From assembly GCF_001854185.1 (NCBI RefSeq), contig NZ_CP017603.1, positions 496,001 through 560,000 on the forward strand: a DNA stretch of 64,000 nt, read 5' to 3'. Each line of letters starts with the position of its first letter. The first letter of the stretch is position 1. Position numbers and translations under genes: made by a program. The notes under the pieces are model-generated. The model had not been told where the DNA came from. It saw nothing but the letters and a program-made list of their open reading frames with translations, and ran no database searches. Of this stretch, positions 26,694 through 36,041 are shown in pieces. The stretch is from Clostridium formicaceticum (GTDB taxonomy: Bacteria > Bacillota > Clostridia > Peptostreptococcales > Natronincolaceae).

Positions 26694-27809
26694 TTATATA
26701 ACCTGTGTTTTTCCTATAAGAATAGGTCTTTTTTCTTCACCCTTTATTACCTTTCCTGCTGTAATTCTTACGCCTTTATCTAAAATAGCATTTTCCACGA
26801 TAGCATTTTCCTCTATTTCATTTTTTTGCATGACAATACTATTTCTTATCACTGCATTTTTATGGACCTTTACACCTCTAAAAAGAATACTATTTATCAC
26901 CTTTCCTTCAATAATACATCCTTCTGTCACCAAGGAATTTTTTACTTCACAGGTTTTTGTATACTTAGCAGGAGCTTCATCATTTATTCTAGTTCGTATA
27001 GGACCTTCTTTTAAAAACAACTCCTTCCAAACCTCTGAAGTGAGCAAATCCATACTATGTTGATAATAACTGCCCACACAATCTATGTTGGCTGCATAAC
27101 CTTCATAGGGATAGCCATACATACTGTATTTATAAATATTTTTAATGATCCCATCCTTTACAAAATTGCTGTAGCCTTTTAAAATACAGTCTTCTATTAT
27201 CTCTAAAAATAAAGACTTTTTCATAAAGGCAGTTTCCAGTGCAATGGCATCATTTATACTCTTTCTTTTATTTATCGTGATATCTGTGATTCTATTCTGT
27301 TGGTTTACCTTTAGCGCTAAAAACCTAGAAGACTTCAAATTTTCTCTGTAATTTTTGTAGAGAATGACTATATCTGCATTCTTTCTTTCATAATACTCCT
27401 TTATTTTTTTATAATTTAACTTATAAAGCATGTTGCTACTACTTATTAAGATATAATCCTGTTTACTCCTTCTCAGATAATCTACATGACTATAAAAATG
27501 ATGAATGTCCCCCGTGTTTTTATGAGAATAACCTTCTTGAAATACAGGAGGTAAAATAAAAAGGCCATCTTTCTTGCTGCAAAGGCCCCAGTCTTTTCCT
27601 GTGTGAACATGCCCTATAAGAGATCTACTATTATGTTGGGTAAAAATGCCTATATTTTTTATTCCGCAGTTTGTCATGTTCGATAATACAAAATCAACCA
27701 TTCTATACCTTCCCCCGAAGGGCACAGCTGCCGTTGACCTTTGCTTCACAATTTCTTTTAAGTCTCTTTTCACTTTAACATCATTAATAAGCCCCATAAC
27801 ATTTTCCAT
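26694..27809 (-). CDS. glgD: Glucose-1-phosphate adenylyltransferase regulatory subunit GlgD
   Basis: This 371-residue GlgC paralogue has a nucleotidyltransferase-like N-terminal part (VPFGGRYRMVDFVLSN) and a C-terminal left-handed beta-helix (VTEGCIIEGKVINSILFRGVKV). The GxGxRLxxL pyrophosphorylase loop present in GlgC is missing at the N-terminus, which fits the non-catalytic GlgD type found with GlgC in low-GC Gram-positives. The start overlaps the end region of glgC, with the glgC stop 3 bp before the ATG, so the two are translationally coupled. Confidence 0.9.
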   Translation of the reverse strand: MENVMGLINDVKVKRDLKEIVKQRSTAAVPFGGRYRMVDFVLSNMTNCGIKNIGIFTQHNSRSLIGHVHTGKDWGLCSKKDGLFILPPVFQEGYSHKNTGDIHHFYSHVDYLRRSKQDYILISSSNMLYKLNYKKIKEYYERKNADIVILYKNYRENLKSSRFLALKVNQQNRITDITINKRKSINDAIALETAFMKKSLFLEIIEDCILKGYSNFVKDGIIKNIYKYSMYGYPYEGYAANIDCVGSYYQHSMDLLTSEVWKELFLKEGPIRTRINDEAPAKYTKTCEVKNSLVTEGCIIEGKVINSILFRGVKVHKNAVIRNSIVMQKNEIEENAIVENAILDKGVRITAGKVIKGEEKRPILIGKTQVI

Positions 27810-27812
27810 AGA

Positions 27813-29039
27813 CTATGCCCCCTCTTTTGCCATCATATTTTTAGGTTTTAGCATGGAACAGTTGTCTTTACTAATATGTGCTCCAGCATCAATATGTGTA
27901 CCTTTAGCGATATGAATTTTTTGTCCTATAACAGTAATCTTCTTTTCTTGACTGCTGCCTATACCAATGATTACATCATCCTCTATCATAGCATCTTCTC
28001 CAATGATTGCTTTTTCAATGCTAACCCCCGCCCCAATATAGGCATTGGCCATAATCACTGAATCTTTTATAACAGTCCCCTCTCCTATATAAGCTCCTGT
28101 AAAAACAACTGTATTATGAATTTCTCCAAATATTTGGCACCCATCTGTCACCAGAGCATTACGCAGACTTCCAGAAGCAGCAATATATTGAGGAGGCTGA
28201 CTTACATTTACAGAATAAACCATCCAGTTTTTATCAAAAATGTTCAATGGGGATTTATGTAAAAGTAAATCCATGTTGGCCTGCCAAAAGCTTTCTATCG
28301 TTCCTACGTCCTTCCAGTAACCACCAAAGGGATAAGCATAAAGTTTTTCTCCTTCCCTTAGCATTTTAGGTATAATATTTTTGCCGAAATCATTTTGCGA
28401 CTTCTTATCCCCTTCATCCTCTATTAAATGTTTCTTCAACTTTTTCCAGTTAAAAATGTATACCCCCATGGAGGCTAAGTTGCTAATAGCTTTCTTTGGC
28501 TTTTCTTGAAACTCTATAATTCTTCCTTTTTCATTGGTATTCATAATACCAAATCTATGAGTTTCTTCCCACGGTACTTCAATAACGGAAATCGTAGCAT
28601 CAGCATTATTTCTTTTATGCTCCTTCAGCATAAAAGAATAATCCATTTTATAAATATGATCCCCTGATAGTATCATGACGTATTTAGGATTGTAGCTATC
28701 GATATATCCTATATTTTGATAAACCGCATTAGCTGTTCCTCTGTACCAGTCGCCTCCATCACTTCTAACATAAGGAGGTAATAGGGTTACGCCTCCCCCT
28801 TGTTTATCTAAATCCCAAGGGCTCCCCACACCTATATAAGCATTTAAAATCAACGGTTCATATTGCGTTAAAACCCCTAGGGTATCAATCCCTGAATTCG
28901 AACAATTGCTTAGTGTAAAATCAATAATTCTGTACTTTCCTCCAAAGGGTATGGCTGGCTTTGCTATGTTTTCTGTTAATATACCTAATCTGCTGCCTTG
29001 ACCTCCTGCTAAAAGCATAGCAACACATTCTTGTTTCAC
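27813..29039 (-). CDS. glgC: Glucose-1-phosphate adenylyltransferase catalytic subunit GlgC
   Basis: This 408-residue enzyme makes ADP-glucose from ATP and glucose 1-phosphate. It has the catalytic loop [40 protein letters not shown] and IIEFQEKP, followed by a C-terminal beta-helix of hexapeptide-like turns. The start is GTG 29039, 5 bp after AAGGAGGGGG. About 118 bp separates it from glgB, and that gap holds a diverged copy of a dispersed hairpin repeat. Confidence 0.94.
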   Translation of the reverse strand: MKQECVAMLLAGGQGSRLGILTENIAKPAIPFGGKYRIIDFTLSNCSNSGIDTLGVLTQYEPLILNAYIGVGSPWDLDKQGGGVTLLPPYVRSDGGDWYRGTANAVYQNIGYIDSYNPKYVMILSGDHIYKMDYSFMLKEHKRNNADATISVIEVPWEETHRFGIMNTNEKGRIIEFQEKPKKAISNLASMGVYIFNWKKLKKHLIEDEGDKKSQNDFGKNIIPKMLREGEKLYAYPFGGYWKDVGTIESFWQANMDLLLHKSPLNIFDKNWMVYSVNVSQPPQYIAASGSLRNALVTDGCQIFGEIHNTVVFTGAYIGEGTVIKDSVIMANAYIGAGVSIEKAIIGEDAMIEDDVIIGIGSSQEKKITVIGQKIHIAKGTHIDAGAHISKDNCSMLKPKNMMAKEGA

Positions 29040-29079
29040 GAAATCCCCCTCCTTAAACTGTCTAGCACGTTAGATACAG

Positions 29080-29140
29080 GTCTATGAATCTTAATATGCC
29101 AAGAGCTACATCTGCAAACCATAAAGCCTTGATATTAAGA
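29080..29140. repeat. Diverged copy of hairpin repeat R2 between glgB and glgC
   Basis: CTTAATAT and ATATTAAG flank GAGCTACATCTGCAAACC. The same layout (outer A/T-rich arms around GGGCTACATTTGCAG-CC) is seen at 52533-52603 and, inverted, at 58744-58812. Confidence 0.5.
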
Positions 29141-29157
29141 CGCAAATTTAAAAACAT

Positions 29158-31095
29158 TTATCTATAGGTGCTTTCTCTTCCTATTTCAGAGTTCCTTTCC
29201 TTGATATCCTCCTTTAACAGTTTAATAAATACCGTAGCCAAAGGTGGTACTTCTACCTCCAAGGAATAGGCTTGGTTATGCCACTTTTTATTATCAGACC
29301 GCAGCACTTCTTTGTTTATCACCCCCGATCCACCATAAATTTCTAAATCACTATTGAAAACTTCTTTATATACTCCCCCTACAGGAACGCCAATTCTATA
29401 GTTGCACCTTGGTATCGGTGTGAAATTACAGAGAATAATTATAAAGCTTTCCTTCGTTTTTCTCATAAAAGTAATAACACTTTGACTATAATCGTGGGGA
29501 TCAATCCATTGAAAGCCTTCGATCGTATGATCTTGTTGCCAGAGACTTTTTTCTTTTCTATAGAATTTCAAAAGATCTTTTACATAATATTTAAGTTTAT
29601 TATGCATATCATAATTTAATAACACCCAATCTAAACTTTTCCTAAAATCCCACTCGATAAACTGACCAAACTCAGCCCCCATAAACATTAATTTCTTTCC
29701 AGGATGCCCCATCATATAGCCATAGTAGCATCTTAGGGCAGCAAACTTCTGCCAGTAATCTCCTGGTATTTTGTTGATTAATGACTTCTTACCATGTACT
29801 ACCTCATCATGAGATAGAGGCAAAAGGAAATTTTCAGAAAATGCATATACTAATGAAAAAGTAAGGGCATGATGATGCCACTTTCTATGAATAGGATCCA
29901 TTTCCATATAACGCAGTGTATCGTTCATCCATCCCATGTTCCATTTATAATTAAATCCCAATCCCCCTATGTAAGGGGGAGCAGTTACTAAAGGCCACTG
30001 TGTAGATTCTTCCGCCATCATAAGGGCATTGGGGAAATATGCAAATACTGTTTTGTTTAACTTTTTGATAAATTCTACTGCTTCTAGATTTTCTCTTCCA
30101 CCATAGAAATTTGGACTCCACTCCCCTTGGTTTTTCCCATAGTCTAAGTACAACATATTGGCTACCGCATCTACCCTTAATCCATCAATATGATAGATAT
30201 CCAGCCAGAACAAGGCATTGGATATTAAAAAGCTTTGAACTTCTGGCTTTCCTAAATCAAAGTTTAAAGTGCCCCAGTCTTTGTTGTTTGCTGTTTTAAA
30301 ATCCTCATATTCATACAAACATTTACCATCAAACTGAATTAATCCATGTTGATCCTTACAAAAATGCCCTGGTACCCAATCTAAAATAACACCGATACCT
30401 TTTTGATGAAGTCTATCTACTAAATACATGAAATCATGGGGGGCACCATAACGGCTAGTAACCGCATAATAACCTACTGTTTGGTATCCCCAAGACCCAT
30501 CAAAGGGATGTTCCATCACTGGCATAAACTCCACATGGGTATAACCCATATCACAAACATACTCAGCCAGTTCATCAGCTATTTCAGTATAAGAATAAAA
30601 ATCACCATTTTCTTTTCGTTTCCAGGAACCTAGGTGCACTTCATAGATAATCATAGGATGTTTTAGGTGATTTTTCTTGGATTTATCCCTTTGCCATACC
30701 GCATCCCCCCAGTTGTATCCTTCTAATGGATATACCACGGAAGCTGTATTAGGCCTTAACTCTGCATAAAAACCATAGGGATCACTCTTTAAAATCATTT
30801 CACCCTCATCAGTATGCACTTCATATTTATATAAATCCCCCTTTTCTAGGCCTTCTATAAAAAGTGTCCAGAGGGAGGAATCTTCTATCCTTTTCATGGC
30901 ATGCTTCTTGCCCTTCCACCTATTAAAATCCCCCACTACCTTTATCTCTTTAGCATTTGGTCCCCATACAGTAAACCTTACTCCCTTCTTCATTTCTTCC
31001 TCTACCAGGTGTGCTCCTAGCATTTGATAGCTTTGAAAATAGGTACCTTCATGAAATAAGTAGCTACCATAGCCTTCTTTAGAATATTTTTTCAT
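29158..31095 (-). CDS. glgB: 1,4-alpha-glucan branching enzyme
   Basis: This 645-residue branching enzyme has an N-terminal CBM48 domain (VRFTVWGPNAKEIKVVGDFNRW). The GH13 barrel has conserved regions DWVPGHF, GLRVDAVANM (nucleophile), MMAEESTQ (acid/base) and PLSHDEVVHGK. A C-terminal beta domain follows. It introduces alpha-1,6 branches into glycogen. ATG 31095 is preferred, because an in-frame GTG at 31110 lies upstream of the GGGGG ribosome site. It is the first gene of the run glgB-glgC-glgD-glgA-glgP-GH13. A TATAAT on the minus strand (31201-31196) could be its -10, but no good -35 was found. Confidence 0.94.
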   Translation of the reverse strand: MKKYSKEGYGSYLFHEGTYFQSYQMLGAHLVEEEMKKGVRFTVWGPNAKEIKVVGDFNRWKGKKHAMKRIEDSSLWTLFIEGLEKGDLYKYEVHTDEGEMILKSDPYGFYAELRPNTASVVYPLEGYNWGDAVWQRDKSKKNHLKHPMIIYEVHLGSWKRKENGDFYSYTEIADELAEYVCDMGYTHVEFMPVMEHPFDGSWGYQTVGYYAVTSRYGAPHDFMYLVDRLHQKGIGVILDWVPGHFCKDQHGLIQFDGKCLYEYEDFKTANNKDWGTLNFDLGKPEVQSFLISNALFWLDIYHIDGLRVDAVANMLYLDYGKNQGEWSPNFYGGRENLEAVEFIKKLNKTVFAYFPNALMMAEESTQWPLVTAPPYIGGLGFNYKWNMGWMNDTLRYMEMDPIHRKWHHHALTFSLVYAFSENFLLPLSHDEVVHGKKSLINKIPGDYWQKFAALRCYYGYMMGHPGKKLMFMGAEFGQFIEWDFRKSLDWVLLNYDMHNKLKYYVKDLLKFYRKEKSLWQQDHTIEGFQWIDPHDYSQSVITFMRKTKESFIIILCNFTPIPRCNYRIGVPVGGVYKEVFNSDLEIYGGSGVINKEVLRSDNKKWHNQAYSLEVEVPPLATVFIKLLKEDIKERNSEIGRESTYR

Positions 31096-31293
31096 TTTGT
31101 TGTCCCCCACATATTTTTTTTAAAAAAGAAAACTTTTATCACCTTTGAAAATTTACTTCCGTTGGTATCTTATTAAACTTCTTTCCAAAAGATTCATTAT
31201 ATCTTTGTTAATTTGAAAAAAATATTTTTTATTAAAGTATTAAGGATTATAATAATAAAGAAATTACGCAAAATAGGATGGGAGGAAAATTTT

Positions 31294-31941
31294 ATGTTAA
31301 ATAGTAACTGGGCGGAGTGGGTAGGCTATTTAGCCTCTATTTTAATTTTAATTTCTTTGCTGATGAGTTCTATTGCAAAATTAAGGTGGATTAATTTAGT
31401 GGGTTCTATTTTATTTTCTCTTTATGGTTTTCTTATAGGCGCTCTACCGGTGGGCTTTGTAAATTTATGTATTGCCATCATTAATGTTTATCATCTAGCG
31501 AAAATTTATAAAACAAAGGAGTATTTCAGAATACTTTCCATCAACCCAGATTCTGAATACCTTCAATATTTTTTGTGTTTTTATCAAGAAGACATTGAAA
31601 AGTATTTTTCACCCTCTACCCTTAAGATAGATAAAAACAGTGTAGGTTTTTATGTCCTTAGAAATTTGGTACCTGCAGGGATTTTTTTTGGTGAGAAATA
31701 TGGTGAAGATGCTCTTATGGTACAGTTGGACTTTGTGATCCCTGAGTATAGAGATTTTAAAATTGGAAAGTATATCTATGAAGATCAAAAAGACTATTTT
31801 TTGAATCTAGGATATCGGCGATTCTATAGTCATCCACTGAATGAAAAGCATAAAAACTATTTGTTAAAAATGGGTTTTAAAGAAATTATAGAAAACAATC
31901 ACAAGTTATTTGCAAAAACAATTTCTTCTGATAAAAATTGA
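31294..31941 (+). CDS. Membrane protein with YgjV-like N-terminus and GNAT-like C-terminus
   Basis: This protein has about 215 residues from ATG 31294, 8 bp after GGGAGG; the frame is open from 31213 but lacks a ribosome site there. The N-terminal 75 residues form three hydrophobic segments (VGYLASILILISLLMSS, INLVGSILFSLYGFLIG, LPVGFVNLCIAIINVYHL), like YgjV proteins. The rest (DFVIPEYRDFKIGKYIYED, NYLLKMGFKEI) has the look of an N-acetyltransferase acetyl-CoA domain. Function is unknown. It stands alone, divergent from glgB. Confidence 0.7.
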   Translation: MLNSNWAEWVGYLASILILISLLMSSIAKLRWINLVGSILFSLYGFLIGALPVGFVNLCIAIINVYHLAKIYKTKEYFRILSINPDSEYLQYFLCFYQEDIEKYFSPSTLKIDKNSVGFYVLRNLVPAGIFFGEKYGEDALMVQLDFVIPEYRDFKIGKYIYEDQKDYFLNLGYRRFYSHPLNEKHKNYLLKMGFKEIIENNHKLFAKTISSDKN

Positions 31942-32007
31942 AAAGTAGGTTATAAAATCAATCATTGGATGCAAAATAAAATGAGACTTAGTGGGAGGTG
32001 ATTGGCT

Positions 32008-33540
32008 GTGTTTAGAAGCATGATTCGTCTATTAAAATACTTAAAATACTCTCCTGTAAACCGTCATCTTTCGCCTGAACATCCTCCAGCAACGAAGGAA
32101 AAGCTTCCTTCCACCATGGAAGGCATTGAAAATCGCCTTAAAGAATTTTTTTATAATAATGAGGGCCTGGTGATTAGACCCTTTAAGATCAAAACCTATA
32201 GAAATCACAAAGCCTTTATCGCGTATATTGATGGTTTAGTACATATGAATTCTATAGAAATCAATGTATTAAAGCCCTTAATGAAGGAAGATATTACACA
32301 GCAGCTACATTATATCACCTCTAAAACCATAGCTGATACGCTAATAGCCCAAGTGATTACCTCTGTTAATTCCTTTACAGTGAAGATGCTGGATGAAGCT
32401 GTTTTTCAACTATTGAAGGGATCAGCCATCGTATTTATCGAAGATTCTCCTACTGCCATTGTGGTTCCTTCACAGAATTGGGAAACAAGAAGTGTGGCAG
32501 AGCCTTCAGCGGAAGCTGTGGTAAGAGGCCCTAGGGAAGGCTTTAATGAAGATCTGTATACCAATATTACATTGATTCGTAGAAAAGTAAAAAACACAAA
32601 GTTAAAGTTTGAATTTATCACCCGTGGTATTTACTCCAATACAGAGTTGGCTATTTGTTATATAGAAGGCTTGGCAGACGAGAAGATTTTAAAAGAGTTG
32701 AAGGAACGCATAGAGAGAATGAATATAGATGCGGTTTTAGAATCTGGGTATATAGAAGAGTTTATAGAAGACCAACCGCTGTCACCCTTCCCCACCATAG
32801 GCAATACTGAAAAACCAGATGTCGTTGTGGGAAAAATTTTAGAAGGCAGAATTGCCATATTATGCGATGGTACCCCTTTTGCCCTAACTATTCCACATCT
32901 TTTTATTGAACATCTGCAGACAGGGGAAGACTATTATACACGCTGGACTTATGCCTCTATCCTTAGGATTTTACGTTTTTTTGCCTTATTTATCACAACA
33001 ACGCTGCCAGCGGTCTATGTGGCAGTGCAAACATTTCATCAAGAAATCATACCCTTTAAACTTTTTTTATCTGTTGCTTCTGCAAGAGATGGTATTCCGT
33101 TTTCTTCTTTTACGGAGGCCGTCATGATGATCATCATCTTTGAGTTGATTAAAGAGGCAGGAATTCGTATGCCTAAACCAGTAGGTGAAGCCATCAGCAT
33201 TGTAGGGGCCATTGTACTGGGGCAAGCCACCGTGGAGGCAGGAATAGCCAGTCCCTTAATGGTGATTGTGGTGGCTCTGACTGCTATTGCAGGATTCGTG
33301 GTTCCTGCTCTGGATGAAGCCATTCTATTATCAAGAGTTCTCTTGTTGGTATTCGCTAGTATTGTCGGCTTCTATGGTATTGTTTTTGGCATTACTATGA
33401 TCTTTATTTATCTATGCAACTTAAGATCCTTTGGTATGGAGTATCTGTATGCTTTAACGCCTACTTATTATAAAAACTTTCAAGATGCTTATATTCGAGC
33501 TCCTCTTTGGAGTATTTTTATAAAAAAAAATGCAAAATGA
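32008..33540 (+). CDS. Spore germination receptor subunit A (GerA/GerKA family)
   Basis: This receptor A-subunit of about 510 residues has a large N-terminal cytoplasmic region ending near ESGYIEEFIEDQPLSPFPT. Conserved family phrases are RPDVVVGKILEGR-like PDVVVGKILEGRIAILCDGTP and HQEIIPFKLFLSVASARDGIPF. About five C-terminal membrane segments follow. It sits in the inner spore membrane and takes part in germinant sensing with subunits B and C. The start GTG 32008 has GGGAGGT at normal spacing; TTG 32002 is too close. First gene of an A-C-D-B operon. Confidence 0.92.
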   Translation: MFRSMIRLLKYLKYSPVNRHLSPEHPPATKEKLPSTMEGIENRLKEFFYNNEGLVIRPFKIKTYRNHKAFIAYIDGLVHMNSIEINVLKPLMKEDITQQLHYITSKTIADTLIAQVITSVNSFTVKMLDEAVFQLLKGSAIVFIEDSPTAIVVPSQNWETRSVAEPSAEAVVRGPREGFNEDLYTNITLIRRKVKNTKLKFEFITRGIYSNTELAICYIEGLADEKILKELKERIERMNIDAVLESGYIEEFIEDQPLSPFPTIGNTEKPDVVVGKILEGRIAILCDGTPFALTIPHLFIEHLQTGEDYYTRWTYASILRILRFFALFITTTLPAVYVAVQTFHQEIIPFKLFLSVASARDGIPFSSFTEAVMMIIIFELIKEAGIRMPKPVGEAISIVGAIVLGQATVEAGIASPLMVIVVALTAIAGFVVPALDEAILLSRVLLLVFASIVGFYGIVFGITMIFIYLCNLRSFGMEYLYALTPTYYKNFQDAYIRAPLWSIFIKKNAK

Positions 33541-33566
33541 CATCATGTAAAGGGGTGTAGGCCTCA

Positions 33567-34724
33567 GTGAAAAAAATAAGTATGATCATTATTTTTGCAA
33601 CAGGCCTCTTGTTTCTCACGGGCTGTTGGAATCAGCGGGAAATAAATGACCTAGGCATCGCTGTTGCCATGGGCATTGATATAACAGAAGAGGAAAAGAT
33701 CGAAGTCACCGTACAGATGGTGATTCCTAGAATGCTAAGTGAAGATATTACTGAAAAAAATGCTGTTGTTACCTATACCGAAACCGGTCTGACACTCTTT
33801 GAGGCCCTAAGAAAAATCAACTTGGTCTCTAGTAACAAAACCTATGTTGGTCATATACAGTTGGTGGTCTTTGGAGAAAGCGTTGCTAAAAAAGGAATAC
33901 AGCATGTTATTGATTTTTTAGAAAGAGATCATGAATTTAGAACGCAGGCTCTTGCTATTGTTACAAAGGACATGTCGGCAAAAGAGCTATTGGAAACCGG
34001 AAGTATTATGGAGCTTATACCAGCTGTCCATATTGTGGATATGATTCAAAATACCGAATATATAGGAACTTCTAGAAGATTGCTTTTATTTCAGGTTTTT
34101 GAGGAATTTAACAGTCCTGCAAATCATTTGGTTTTGCCTACAATATCGAAAAAAGCAGTCCAACAACCTAATTTCATCAAAGATCTTCGCCTTGACGGTG
34201 TAGCTGTTTTCCAACAGGATAGATTAGCAGGTTTTTTAAATTCCCAGGAAACCAGAGGGTATCTCTGGGTAATAGGGGAAGTAAGAGGAGGGATCTTAGT
34301 TGTGCCTCCCAAAGGAAAGCAAGATGAGCTGATTTCTATGGAAATTCTGCGTACCCATTCTAAAATGGATGTGAAACTTATAGAGGACAACTTCCACTTA
34401 ATCATTGAGGTGGAGGAGGAAGGCAATATCGGTGGCCAACAAAATCCAAAAGATCATACAAATGCTGAGGGAATTGCTTTTTTAGAAAAACAAAAAGAAG
34501 CGCTTATTTATCAGGAAATTCATGATGCATTTTATATAGCTCAAAATGTGCTGGGTATAGATTTTTTTGGTTTTGGCGAGCTTGTTTACAAAAAATATCC
34601 ACATATTTGGAAAGAAATAGAAGAAGATTGGGACACTATTTTTCAAACCTGCCCTGTTGAAATTAAAGTCCAGGCAAAAGTGAAGGGATCAGGTCAAATC
34701 CTTAATCCTTCTAAAAGTAATTAA
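33567..34724 (+). CDS. Spore germination receptor lipoprotein C (Ger(x)C family)
   Basis: This 385-residue lipoprotein has a signal peptide with lipobox LTGC and the Ger(x)C opening GCWNQREINDLGIAVAMGID. Family phrases TYTETGLTLFEALRKIN and AKELLETGSIMELIPA follow, with a C-terminal domain ending in WDTIFQTCPVEIKVQAKVKGSG. It is the lipid-anchored outer-face subunit of the germinant receptor. The start is GTG 33567. It lies 26 bp after the A-subunit gene. Confidence 0.92.
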   Translation: MKKISMIIIFATGLLFLTGCWNQREINDLGIAVAMGIDITEEEKIEVTVQMVIPRMLSEDITEKNAVVTYTETGLTLFEALRKINLVSSNKTYVGHIQLVVFGESVAKKGIQHVIDFLERDHEFRTQALAIVTKDMSAKELLETGSIMELIPAVHIVDMIQNTEYIGTSRRLLLFQVFEEFNSPANHLVLPTISKKAVQQPNFIKDLRLDGVAVFQQDRLAGFLNSQETRGYLWVIGEVRGGILVVPPKGKQDELISMEILRTHSKMDVKLIEDNFHLIIEVEEEGNIGGQQNPKDHTNAEGIAFLEKQKEALIYQEIHDAFYIAQNVLGIDFFGFGELVYKKYPHIWKEIEEDWDTIFQTCPVEIKVQAKVKGSGQILNPSKSN

Positions 34725-34737
34725 GGAGTGTTTAAGC

Positions 34738-34956
34738 ATGGTTTTTTTCGTCATTTTTATCCTTCTACTGTTGACGATATTTGATTTGCCTTTTTTATTG
34801 GAACATACTGAAAAAAAAGCTGTCATTGCCTACATTGTCTTAATTTTCATTGGTATTGCTATTAACTATATTGTTATTCAAGATATTCCAGTCACTTCTC
34901 CTGCTGTGCTAATAGCGAGAGTCGTAGGATTTATCCTTGGGGAGGATTTATTATGA
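34738..34956 (+). CDS. Small two-helix membrane protein, germination receptor D-subunit-like
   Basis: This 72-residue protein has two membrane segments (FFVIFILLLLTIFDLPFLL and AVIAYIVLIFIGIAINYIVI) and a short charged link. Small two-helix D proteins encoded within gerA-type operons are known in Bacillus species and modulate receptor activity. Its position between the C and B genes fits that role, but sequence alone does not prove it. AAGGAGTG precedes ATG 34738. The stop overlaps the B-subunit start in ATGA. Confidence 0.75.
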   Translation: MVFFVIFILLLLTIFDLPFLLEHTEKKAVIAYIVLIFIGIAINYIVIQDIPVTSPAVLIARVVGFILGEDLL

Positions 34957-36038
34957 TAAAAGAAACACAAATATCAGCAGTTCAGTTCTCTATTCTCCTT
35001 ATGGGTTTTATACTGGGGAGTACGGTTATTATGATTCCTGGCAGCAGCGCCCATCAAAATGCCTGGCTTGCCTACATCATAGGCTGGTTAGGGGGATTAT
35101 GTCTTTTTAGCATGTATCTACTGCTTTATCAAAGACATCCCCATAAAACCATGATAGAAATCCATCAGATTCTTTTAGGCAAATGGATGGGAAATATTTT
35201 GTCTCTCCTGTACTTATGGTACTTTTTGCATTTGGGTACTTTAGTGCTAAGGAATTTTGCTGAATATGCTATCACAGTTAATATTCCCGAAACACCTTTA
35301 TGGTTTATGATCCTACTTTATATTATTGCAGTAGGCTATTCTGTAAAAAGTGGACTGGAGGTTACTGGTCGTACTGCAGAATTAGTTGTTCCCTTTGTTT
35401 TCTTATTCCAATTAGCAATTACTTTATTCCTGTTACCTCATATGAAATTTGAAAACTTGCGCCCTTTTTTAGGCGGTGGTTTTGCACCGGTTTTAAGTGC
35501 TTCCTTTGCTGTGCTCGCCTTTCCCTTTGGAGAAACCGTTATTTTTTTGATGATTTTTCCCTATGTAAATCACCAAAATAAAATAAAAAAGTCCTTTCTT
35601 CTTTCTTTTTTATTAGCGGGAGGGTTGCTGCTGATGGCAATTTTTAGGGACATTTTGATTTTAGGGGAGGCAGGTATAGCCAGACAGGTATTCCCTCCCC
35701 ATTTAACCGCAAAACGAATAGAATTTTTGAACTTAGATCCTTTAATTGGCGTTATGTTCTTCATGGGAGGTGGAGCAAAGGTTTGTGTTTGTTATCTAGC
35801 GGTTGTCATAGGTCTTGCACAACTAACCAAATCCAAAGACCATAGAGTCTTTGTTTATCCTATTGGCGTGATTCTGACAGGATTATCTCTGTGGATCTAT
35901 AATAATGCCCCTGAGATGCTGCTGTGGGCAGTAGAGATATGGCCCTATTACTCTATCCCTTTTCAAATTGTTTTTCCAATTATGCTGCTGATGATAAGCC
36001 TTCTCAAAAAGTCCGGCAAGCAGCATATTAAAGGCTAA
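34953..36038 (+). CDS. Spore germination receptor subunit B (GerB, amino-acid permease-like)
   Basis: This 361-residue integral membrane protein has about ten hydrophobic helices. Family phrases include ISAVQFSILLMGFILGSTVIMIPG at the start and FAVLAFPFGETVIFLMIFPYV in the middle. It belongs to the endospore-germination branch of the APC superfamily, and is thought to bind the germinant. It is translationally coupled to the small D-like gene (ATGA overlap, with GGGGAGG just upstream). It ends 3 bp from the end of malQ on the other strand. Confidence 0.9.
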   Translation: MIKETQISAVQFSILLMGFILGSTVIMIPGSSAHQNAWLAYIIGWLGGLCLFSMYLLLYQRHPHKTMIEIHQILLGKWMGNILSLLYLWYFLHLGTLVLRNFAEYAITVNIPETPLWFMILLYIIAVGYSVKSGLEVTGRTAELVVPFVFLFQLAITLFLLPHMKFENLRPFLGGGFAPVLSASFAVLAFPFGETVIFLMIFPYVNHQNKIKKSFLLSFLLAGGLLLMAIFRDILILGEAGIARQVFPPHLTAKRIEFLNLDPLIGVMFFMGGGAKVCVCYLAVVIGLAQLTKSKDHRVFVYPIGVILTGLSLWIYNNAPEMLLWAVEIWPYYSIPFQIVFPIMLLMISLLKKSGKQHIKG

Positions 36039-36041
36039 TAC

